Below, piece after piece: positions 55,212-64,000 of a DNA stretch of 64,000 nucleotides. The position numbers and the translations under genes were made by a program. A model generated the notes under the pieces. It had not been told where the DNA came from, did not search any database, and was given only the letters and a program-made list of their open reading frames with translations. Position 1 is the stretch's first letter. Every line of letters begins with the position of its first letter. This stretch comes from Corynespora cassiicola (lineage: Eukaryota; Ascomycota; Dothideomycetes; Pleosporales; Corynesporascaceae), in assembly GCA_022059125.1 (NCBI GenBank), contig JAEUWY010000004.1, positions 930,001 to 994,000 on the forward strand, read 5' to 3'.

Positions 55212-58181
55212 ATGCAGGTGAGTCCCCCCCGTGACCGCCCACGACACCACACCACGCCCGCCCGCGAGACGACGGCCGCCAGCGACTGCGAACCGCCTCT
55301 GCCTCTGCCTCTGCCGCTGCCTCTGCCTCTGCTCGCGCCGCCCGTCGTGTGCAGTGCCCTGCTGCGAGCCGCTGGCCGCCCTGGTCCCTCCCTCCACCGC
55401 GTCCTCCTCCGCTGCACCCGCCCGCCGCACTCCCGCCCGCACCGCCCTGGCCTGGCGCATCCCCATCCCGGACAGTGATATGCTGACCGCAACTCGTCTT
55501 GCCCCACAGGCCTCCGACCGCGCACGAGAGCTCGAGCTCAAGTACCAGAGCCGTCGCGGCCACGCACCGCAGATTTCCATCTCCGATGACAACCACCATG
55601 TGACCGAGGCCATCGGCGACATGTACGGCAACGACGACGACACCTTCGGGCCCTCGAAGCGCTCCTCGCGCCCCCTGAGCTTCATCAGCAACCCGCTGGG
55701 CGACACCCTCGACGCCCCGCTGTCGCCCTTTGACCCCTTTCCCTCGGCGCCGCCCAAATCCCCTCTGCGCGCACACATGTCGGCCGACAAGCCCTCGAGC
55801 CCAACGCCATCGTCGCTGAGCCCCCCCAGCGCCCATCCGAACGCCCACCACAACACCCACCACAACGCCCCGCCGCACGCAAACACCCCCAATGGCAGCT
55901 ACCACGGCTCGTCCCGCGGCAGCCCCAACGGCTCCCTTTCGCCGCCCCTGTCGCGCTCCAGCTCCGACACGGCCACGCAGCAGTTCCCTCTCAATGACCT
56001 CGACTACGAGTCAAGCCCCGCAGGCTTGGCGCAGGAGTTGAGTAACCTGCAGGCCATACGGCGCATGTCCATGGACGTGAACACGTCCGATCCCGACCTG
56101 CCGACCTTCAAGTCGTATGCCATCCCCGCCCAGCCGCCCGAGCACTTCTCCGAGGACGAAGACCCCTCCAAGCTGTTCTGGGTGCCCGCCCGCCTGCACC
56201 CCGAGCTGGCCCCCAAGGAGTTCAAGACGTTTATTGAAGAGAAGGTGGACACCATCAGGCGCCGCTCTGGCGATGCTGACTCGCTGTCGCCCGACGGCGC
56301 ACTGGGCCGCCAGGGCTCGAGTGGAGGTCTGCGGAGGAAGAAGTCGATGCTCTCGCGGCAGGTCGACAACGCAAATGGCTATCAGGATGGTGCAGAGCGG
56401 TTAGAGAGGAAGAGATCGGGTGCGAAGCCGCCCAATGGGGGGCTCGCCAACCTGCAGGAGTTAGAGAACATAGTCGAGGACCCCGCCACCCTGGTGCGGC
56501 GTATGAGCATAGACACAGCACGAAAAGCTTCCGTAGGATCAGACGGTGAAGCCTCTGCCAACGAGGACATACCCATACTGCCCGTGAAGGCTGTGGGCCC
56601 GGGCGCCTTGAAGCGATCTACACGCACCAATTACCGGCGCGGCAGTCTCCGCAAGGGCGAGCGCGTGCCCTTCTCGAGACGTGTGGTGACGAAGCAGGCC
56701 GAGACTGATACGGAGGAGAGCCCTACTGCTTCCCCGACGCAAGCCCACAAAGAGCCCGACTTTACAAACTTTGGCCTCAGTCGGGTCATGTCCGAACCTG
56801 TAAACGGCCGCTTCGACTCGACAGACAACTTCTCCCGTCCCACCCGCAAGCGAAGTCCTCCCCTCATGCAACAAAAAGCAGTATCCTCCGAAGACGTCTC
56901 AAAACAGGAACCAGCCACGTCCAAGGAAGAGCGGCGCACATCGCAACCGAAGCCGTTTCATTCCCGGATCGCTTCGAATGGGAGGACAACGGCACCCCTG
57001 CCTGGATACACCCCGCAGCAGAATGTTCCGCAAATCATCGAAACTCCCCCGCCTCAGGAACCCCCTCGTAACCCTCCGATGCCGCTGCCAGAACGCAATT
57101 CATCCAGGGGACCGCCTCCCAATGCGCACCAACAGCCCAATGGCCCCCGGAGCCAGCCACTGCCTCAACACCAACAGCGCCACACTTCTGGAGGCCGCCA
57201 GAACCGGCATGCCCAAGCTGCTGCTGCTTCTCCCATCAAGCCACAGCAGAGTTTCGATGATCTGGTGAACCACCCCTCCCCCATCCCTGGAAACAGCAAC
57301 AGGGTAGACTCGCTGTCCATCATTCCCAATCTTGCCGAGGAAAAGAAGCCTGAAAAGTCTGACAAGCCCGAGAAGAAGTCCAAGGAGAAAAAGGACAGCT
57401 CCGAGGGCGGATCGAGAAAGACAAGTTGGGGCTGGCTGTTGGGTAGCGACGACAAGGAGAAGGACAAGAAGGACAAGGACGAGAGAGAAAAGGAGGTCGC
57501 CAAGAAGGTGAAGAACAAGCTGAGCAAACCGCAAGAAAAGGGCCACGACGATACAAGACTGGACCTGCTGCAGACCTCGATGCACGGTGGCCGTGGCCGA
57601 GAGAGCGTAGTCCTGGACCGCGAAAGCATCAAGTTGGAGGAAGAGCGGAAGAAGGAGAGCAGCCGCAAGTCTTCGGGCGATGCGAAGAAGGAGAAGGAAT
57701 CGGGCTTGTTCTCGTCCATATTCGGCGGTGGCAAGAAGAAGGGAGAAAAGGAGTCTCATCACAAGAAGGGAAGTTCTATGCGAGGCCTGTCTCCTGAACC
57801 GCCGCCCAGAATCCTCAAACCCGACATCGACTACAACTGGACCCGTTTCTCGATTCTGGAGGAGCGTGCCATTTACAGAATGGCACACATCAAGCTTGCT
57901 AACCCACGGCGAGAGCTCTACTCGCAGGTCCTGCTCAGCAACTTCATGTACTCATATCTGGCCAAGGTCCAGCAGATGCATCCACAAATTCAGATTGGCA
58001 CTTCGGCGCAGGCAAAGCAGCAGCAGCAGCGACAGGCAGCTGCACAGCAAAAAAAGGATCAACCTGAAGAATTCACCCAGTATCAGCGGTATCAACAGGC
58101 AAGTTTGCTCACAAGCAATCTTGAAGATTGTCAACTGACTGAAAGCAGCAGCAGGAAAGCACAGAAAAGGGAGGACACGGA

Positions 58182-58216
<35 letters not shown>

Positions 58217-58502
58217 TAGCCACGGATCTGACGCTCAATACGAGGACGACCAGCACCGGCCAGACTCGCGGTCGAGCCAGCACAGCCAGCATAGTCAGTA
58301 CAGCCAGCAGAGCCAGCACGGCCAGTATAGCCAGCACAACCAGAGGGACCCGCGAGATTCACATCACTCGAACTACGGCAATCCCAACGGCGGCTACAGC
58401 GTTGCCAACAGCAACAGCTACATGGGGCAGAACAAGGGTCAAAATCAGTATGGGTATGATGATTCGGATGATCAAAGCAGTCGCGACGATGACATGTGGT
58501 AG
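55212..58502 (+). CDS. zds1: Zds1-family polarity/PP2A regulator
   Basis: Three exons: 55212..55217 (just ATGCAG), 55510..58098 and about 58149..58502, giving about 982 aa. The first intron (GTGAGT..CCACAG) is 292 nt. The second begins GCAAGT, a GC donor after CAG, and ends in a CAG repeat, so its exact acceptor (58146, 58149 or 58152) is ambiguous but phase is unchanged. Ignoring it yields a spurious Ser-rich ending. Landmarks: KLFWVPARLHPELAPKEFKTF (about 220) and the Zds C-terminal domain DYNWTRFSILEERAIYRMAH through LSNFMYSYLAKVQQMHPQ (about 780-835), followed by a polyglutamine and Q/S/H/Y-rich tail ending SSRDDDMW. Zds proteins regulate PP2A-Cdc55, polarity and mitotic exit. The middle is disordered and Lys/Glu-rich. 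Confidence 0.9.
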
Positions 58503-58900
58503 CACAGCACCCGTAGCACTCTGAAAATAATATATGCGCCAGGTTGCCAACAAAAGAGACCAAGCGATGCGGCTTGGCAGAGAAGCGGAAGTAGGAAGAG
58601 GAATAAAGAGTGGCAGGAATCAATATTCCCTGGGCATGGACATGCGGGAAAGGGTGGCCTGGCCTGGCCTTGCCTGTTGAGCAGAAACGCACTTTTGGTT
58701 TTGCCCCTGGCCACACCTCTATCAAAGCTGTCCTTTTTCCAAATGGTGATGGGAGGAAAGGAGGAAAGAAACTGGCTATGGATTTTTTTCCCCCTGGAAA
58801 GGGGGAAAAGTCGTAAGATTGGCATCTTTGCCACCTGCCACCTTGCGGCGGCCTGGCCGGACCTTGTTCTCCTTTTTTTTGTATGATATAAAGTTGATCT

Positions 58901-58957
58901 CTTACCTTTTTCTTCTTCTTCTTACCTTTTTCTTCTTCTTCTTCTTCTTCTTCTTCT
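58901..58957. repeat. CTT microsatellite with 20-bp duplication
   Basis: A 20 bp unit beginning CTTACCTTTTTC is duplicated exactly (58901-58920 and 58921-58940), then runs into uninterrupted CTT units. Confidence 0.9.
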
Positions 58958-59460
58958 CTCCCTTCTCTCCATCTGTCTGTCTCTGCAACTTCACGACTAC
59001 CATACTCTGATCAAAGCCCCCCAAGTTTCCTTCGCTTGACCATCGGGTTTTGGCTCGGTATGACGGACAGCGCATGGGGCTTTTTTTGTTGGACACCTTT
59101 GTGTGTTTGTTAAGGAGTTGAGAGTCTTTTCTCTCCCTCTTTCATCTCTCTTTTTTCTTGCAATTCAAGTGTACAGGGGCATGGCATGGGGTGGGCGCGT
59201 GGTGCGAGGACAATGGGTAGCGCTTCACATGGTATTTTTGGATTTTGGCACTGGGGGCGAAATGGCGCGGGATCGATTGATCCGGGTCGCGGGGTGGGAT
59301 GGGCGGTATCATGGGCTGATGCAGTCCTGGGACTGAGTAATGTAGTAACCGTACATATTGCACGTGCCGTGTCTACAATGCGTCTGCTGTGTGTGTGTAC
59401 CTACCTAGCCAATGGGCCTGCCTAGTCGAGCAGAGGTGGTGGCTCCCCTTGCCCTGCTTT

Positions 59461-59500
59461 GCGGTGTGGTGTGGTGTGGTGTGGTGCGGTGCGGTGCGAT
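59461..59500. repeat. GGTGT/GGTGC pentanucleotide array
   Basis: About four GGTGT units followed by three GGTGC units. Confidence 0.88.
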
Positions 59501-60769
59501 GCTTTGCCCCGATGGGTAGGTGGGTGGGGGAGGACTCCTCGATCTGGGGCTGGATGCGGTCGGTGGGCGGCGGTTAGGTGCTAACGGGCGCGAGGGGTTT
59601 AGAGCGCGTGGCTGTGCTCGTAGTGGCCGATCTGATCGTCTGGGAGCCTAGATCTCTGCTAGATGCCTGGGGATCTGCGGTGTTGTTGGGTTGGCTGGGG
59701 GAGGCCGTGCGGTGGTATGGGCTGAGGGTGAGTGTGGGAAGGGTTTGTTCATATCATTGCGCAGCGTGGTATAGGTGCATTGTCTACAGGTTTGGGAGCA
59801 GAGAAAGGGTTCTGTGGACGAGTAAGGATATTTTCGGTGTCCACGGACCAAGTTCCATACCGGATGTTCACTCCAATCCTTGCTGAGTTGGACGTGCAAT
59901 TGCCTGCTAGTGAGTTGGCGATAGGGGGGAAATGTAAGGGAGGGAGTCTAACGGGGATAGGTCATAATTTGTAGTTACATGAAACGACCTATAACGAGAG
60001 AAGACCTGGACTCCAAAAGGGACATTTGGTATTGTTCCAGGTGCAGGCGTAGCACTTGTTTTAGTGGGCCGTGTATGGGATATAAAGATGAGTGTGGGCC
60101 GGGCATAGGGGCCTTGCCAGGAAGCCATTAGCTTCTAGATGGCCGATGGAAAGGACCAGACACAATAATGAAGCAAGCAAGGCACAGGTATGTATAGCCA
60201 TGGGCGTGGACAAGGTGCAGCGACTGCGTGCGGTGATGGCTCCAAGAGGGTGGCGCCAGCCTCTAGTAGTAATCACACACGACATGACACCCTGGATTAC
60301 TACCCACCCCCTGGTAGACGGCCCTGATCAAGGCACGATGTGGTGTTGATCTTTATTTGCTTTTGTTCTCCCCCCCATGCTGCGCCACGGCCGGCAGCCA
60401 CTGATGTCAATGATCGGCGCAAGGAGAGGCTTGCCGGCGGCTAGTCCCAAGTGACGTCGATCGATTTGCGACCCCGTCCAGGCGGTGGAGCACCGGATAG
60501 ATCTGGACCCCTTAAATCCTGTTACCTCATAACCAAGGCGCCCGAAATATAATCATTCCCTCGCCCGAAAGCACCCCTTCACCACGCGTTGGAGTTGCTG
60601 TTCTTCCTGGCGCGCACTTCTGAGCACACCTGCCCCCCCCCCCCCCTGTGACATCACCCACCCACCCCACTTAGCGAGTTAGTTTATTTGGACGGCCGCG
60701 CAGCCCTGAGCGACACGTTGCCCTGTACCAGGCCCTTTACCTCGACGCGAATACCAGTCCTACACAGCC

Positions 60770-62411
60770 ATGTCGGCCGTGACCTCTCCCACCAGCACGG
60801 CGCCCAGCCGCACCTTCACCAACGGCACCGACGAGGAGGCCATCCCCGGGGAGGACACTAGCGAGGTGAGTCCAAGTCAGGGGAAGCCGGCTCATGCGGA
60901 GGAGGCTTAGAGTTTGAGTGCTGACATCCGGCCCGCAACACAGGTCACCAAGCTGTTTGCTGAGCGCCTGCAGGCGTGGAAGCATGCCGTCGGATACCTC
61001 GAGGACTGGGTCACGGCCACCGAGAAGGCCAACAATGCCCACGGCAAGGAGTACGAGAAGGTGCTCAAGACGGTCCGCGATCCCCTTAAGGAGGGGCATC
61101 ACTTTGACCAGAGCCTCGGCGGCATTGCCGGCATGTTCGAAAACATCAGGTCCAACACGCAGGTTTGGTGGACCCCCGCGCCCAATCCTGGGGAGTCTGC
61201 GGGCTGACAAGAGCATAGGGGCTCTCGAACCAACACTACGATACTGCCAAGCAGCTCAAGGGCACCATCCTGCCCATCTTCGAGCGCCTGCACACTGAGA
61301 TCAAGAACAAGACCAAAGAGTTGACCAAGGGCGCGGGCAAGGGCAGCAAGGCCGTCGACAAGGCGCGCGCCGTCACACAGAAACACATCCAGTTGCTGGG
61401 CCAGTACACCGCCGTCTTCGACTCGTCTGGCGGCCGTATGGGCGCTAGTGAGGATCCCTACGTCCTCCAGAGGGGCGTGATGCATCGCCTGAACAAGCAG
61501 ATCCAGGAGGAGAACAACAACCGCCAGGATCTGATCAGCGTGCAGAACTCATTCGCGCAGTTCGAGGCTCATGTCATCCAGACAATACAGCACGGAATGG
61601 GCCAGTTTATGCAGATCGTCAACACTCAGGCCGAGCAGACCAAGGTCTTGTACGGAGATATGGTGCGTTCGAACTTCCCCAAGTATATACCCACATTTTT
61701 TTTGCTAATGATCTGCAGGTCGGTACTACCCAACGCATCCCCCTCGACTTTGAATGGAACGCGTTCATTCAACGCAACAACGACGTTTTGATCGACCCGT
61801 CAGCACCCGCCCGTTCCGTCTCCAACATCCACTTCGCCAACCAAAACCACCGGGCGACCCAGCCCCTAATTGCTGGCTCTCTTGAGCGCAAGGGGAAGAT
61901 CATGCGCTCCTACGACACAAACTACTACGTCATCACGCCGGCCAAGTTCCTGCACGAGTACAAGACGGACGACGATTTTGCCAAAGACCCCGCCCCCGAG
62001 ATGAGCCTCTACCTTCCCGACTGCATCATCGGCGGCTGCAACGGCAACAAGTTCAACGTCAAGGGCAAGGATGTCAGCAAGGGCAAGATTGGAAATAATT
62101 TCAGCCTGTCCCACGAGCTGCAGTTCAAGGCGCACACTCCCCAGGCCGCGACCCAGTGGTGGGAAATCATCCGCCAGGCGGCCGGCCAGGTCTCGGGCGA
62201 TGCTCCCGAGGCGAGTGCCCCAACGAGCCCCGCGACCGGAAAGAGCAGCCCCGGCTCTGGCGCCCAGAGCCCCGTCGCGGCCGAGGATTCGAAGCAACCG
62301 GCCCCACTGCAGACGCAGGGCTTGGAGAAGACGGATACTGGCGTGACGGGCCCTACACCCATCAGTGCTGCGCCTGCAAGTGGCGTGGGCGGCGAGCCTG
62401 GCAAGTACTAG
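60770..62411 (+). CDS. slm1: PI(4,5)P2-binding TORC2 substrate Slm1
   Basis: Four exons (60770..60865, 60944..61162, 61219..61662, 61719..62411), all phase zero, give 483 aa. Residues about 33-260 form an F-BAR-like helical domain (LFAERLQAWKHAVGYLEDWV, YDTAKQLKGTILPIFERLHTE, VMHRLNKQIQEENNNRQDLI). Residues about 300-400 are a PH domain: LIAGSLERKGKIMRSYDTNY, FLHEYKTDDDF, LYLPDCIIGGC and FKAHTPQAATQWWEIIRQA. The C-terminal tail is Ser/Pro/Ala-rich. Slm proteins bind PI(4,5)P2 at eisosomes and relay membrane stress to TORC2-Ypk1. The second donor is the non-consensus GTTTGG, but protein continuity (NTQ/GLSNQHYD) supports it. Confidence 0.95.
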
Positions 62412-64000
62412 GCTTTTGAGTGCATCGCGGCAGGGTCTAATGATGGTCATGTTGGCCGGTGGATACGACGCGATGCTAGACTGACGTATGCGAGCCATTT
62501 ACCTTCTGGCCTCTCTAGATGGGCATGTCCAGGAGGTCTCTATTGTCAGTCGTAGTTCTTTTTTTTTTTAAACTTTGATTTTGATACCATGGAGAATAAT
62601 TTATACGTTTGCTTGAGATATACGGGGATTAAATGCAGTACTTTTAACTATAGTTGCGCAAGTCACTACTGATCTGTTCGCTACATCGGCTCATTCGGAA
62701 TATGAGCGAGTGGGTTCAATTGCGCTTTACTGCCTAATTGTGAATGGTGTCGAGAAACCTAAGACTATACCAAATCATTTAATTGACCAAACGTAGACGA
62801 GGTTGAGGGTAGCGCGTCTTTAAAGGGACTAGTGCCATTTTCAGGCCTAAGAGGGGCGTCTGATTTCCTGGCCGCCTCTCCTACATAACATCAACTCATC
62901 CCGGTATAGCTGCAATGACGGCTTATCCATCGGTATTCTGCTGATCGCAGATGAACAGGACCCCAAGGATATACGATCTCCTGCAAACAGCTGCTGATCC
63001 AGAGTCTGCTCGACGGCTGGTGAACGACACATGCTGCTGTTACGTAGCAGTTCCACACTCGAGCTCCTGGCTGTGGAGCAGACTACGCCGTAACAAAAGC
63101 CAGTCAGAGCCAAAAATCCCGCAGTACCGAGGGCTCCGACGACAACTCAAGCATGGCCAAGTTTCTGCTCGAGTAGGCGGGGCTCTTTTGACCTGAAACT
63201 GTATTTCGTGGCATTGCCAGAGCCCTCGCAGCTGCCTTAGTTTCATGAGGTCTCCGCTTTCAAGCGTTGCTTCTCCGAAAAGTCCGCCAATGTCGTTATT
63301 TCTACCTCGAGGTGTGGGAATTCCTCCAACATGATGTCAAGGATCTCACGGACCAGGCTCTAAACCCGCTTCGACCCCAAGGAATCCTTACGGCGCGTAA
63401 CCTGTGTGCCGCGCATGACGACACCCAATGGCAGTCCATGTCACCCGATGGCGCTTATTGGCACTGTGAGAGGCGCGGATAACACTTTGCCTATTGCAGT
63501 CGTCAGTGGAGAGTGCGGCAGAGCCGCTGCACTGGAATATCCAGATGACTCTGGCCAATGGATCAGAGAATACGCCCCTTGCTTACCACGCCGGGCACAG
63601 TACCATCTGAAGGCCTTGCTTGCTTAATGAACCAAACTCCCACCTCATTCTTTTAATCGTATTCCTCTCGTGATCTTCTCTCTCCGGACCAACCTTCCAG
63701 CATCATATCGTTCTTTTGTACGATACTCGACGACCAAGAACGTAGGTACCTTTGGCACTATCTTTCGGACCCCAGTACCCAGTGGGGCGAAGCTCCGGGA
63801 TCAAACCGAGATTGTGCAACCACTTGAGCAAACTGCAGTTCACGACCCCTCCAGGATGGCTGTTCACAGGATTCCGGGTGAATGCCCCGGTCCCTCGTCA
63901 TAGGCTTGCTACTCCGACGAACTCTCCCTCTCTGTCGAGACAATTCAACAATATGCGCGCTGGAGCTTCGGTCGTCATAGAAGCGAGATGGAACTTGCGA
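62412..64000. other. Right-end flank, no gene recognised
   Basis: After slm1 the composition becomes less GC-rich. Short frames on both strands (e.g. minus 62847-63113, plus 63267-63482) lack domains, good intron borders or length. A gene partly outside the window cannot be excluded. Confidence 0.5.

Larger units (their letters stand above)
58503..60769. other. Long intergenic region, no gene recognised
   Basis: 2.3 kb between zds1 and slm1 with a CTT array, a GGTGT array and many short random frames. A C14 run (60631-60645) and an AT-rich patch lie in the proximal slm1 upstream region. Possible long 5' leader of slm1, but nothing proves it. Confidence 0.55.

Noticed and set aside
54790..55905. 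371 aa Gly/Arg-rich minus frame and overlapping frames
   Set aside because: GC-rich DNA upstream of and inside zds1; composition-driven open frames.
58099..58524. Read-through of the Zds1 frame to 58524 with a poly-Ser, Arg/Thr-rich ending
   Set aside because: A GC-AG intron restores a Q-rich tail in another frame ending DDDMW; the read-through sequence is a frame shadow of that tail.
62847..63113. 88 aa minus-strand frame near the right end
   Set aside because: No recognisable motif, no intron-linked continuation and biased only by chance; left unannotated.

Overview
The window is nuclear DNA of a filamentous ascomycete (Pezizomycotina; a dothideomycete-like fungus is my guess, species not determined). 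The evidence is short spliceosomal introns of about 44-70 nt with GTRAGT/CTAAC/YAG signals, many genes split by one to eight introns, and fungal-specific orthologues: CreC, CreD, Sup35 with a Q/G/Y prion-like domain, Zds1, Slm1, Gem1, Yrb30 and a PSTAIRE Cdc2. I joined exons by hand for every multi-exon gene and checked that reading phase is kept across each junction. No tRNA, rRNA, CRISPR array or intact transposon was seen.

Two landscapes are visible. From 1 to about 19-22.6 kb the DNA is patchy and accessory-like. It holds a secreted concanavalin-fold protein, a decayed F-box/LRR-like gene, a patatin phospholipase fused to two C2H2-like fingers, a large alpha/beta hydrolase, two related small single-pass membrane proteins flanking a three-finger C2H2 protein, a four-helix membrane protein, a P-loop-less NACHT/STAND-like protein and, head-to-head with it, a large AAA ATPase of the DUF7025 type. 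Patatin, STAND-like and AAA proteins together suggest a lineage-specific stress or self/non-self recognition island; this is inference.

From 22.9 kb on the window is conserved housekeeping DNA: Tsr2 (40S biogenesis), a BSD-domain protein, Yrb30 (Ran-GTP binding) divergent from Sup35/eRF3, Saf4/CCDC130-like splicing factor, an iron-containing alcohol dehydrogenase (transhydrogenase type), an ABCG half-transporter, an AlkB dioxygenase divergent from Cdc2/CDK1, a cytosolic GH18 chitinase-fold protein with a C-terminal UBA domain, CreD arrestin and CreC WD40 protein (both carbon catabolite repression, 1.4 kb apart, same strand), Gem1/Miro GTPase, Zds1 and Slm1. Long intergenic stretches at 43.1-45.0, 47.3-48.7, 51.2-52.1, 54.1-55.2 and 58.5-60.8 kb carry many microsatellites and small minisatellites.

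The most notable observations are the head-to-head NACHT-like/AAA pair sharing a 222 bp promoter, the patatin-zinc-finger fusion, the small membrane paralogues around a zinc-finger gene whose upstream region has four copies of one 9-12 bp motif, the GH18-UBA fusion, the CreC-CreD linkage, and a GC-AG intron in Zds1 that hides its true glutamine-rich C-terminus.
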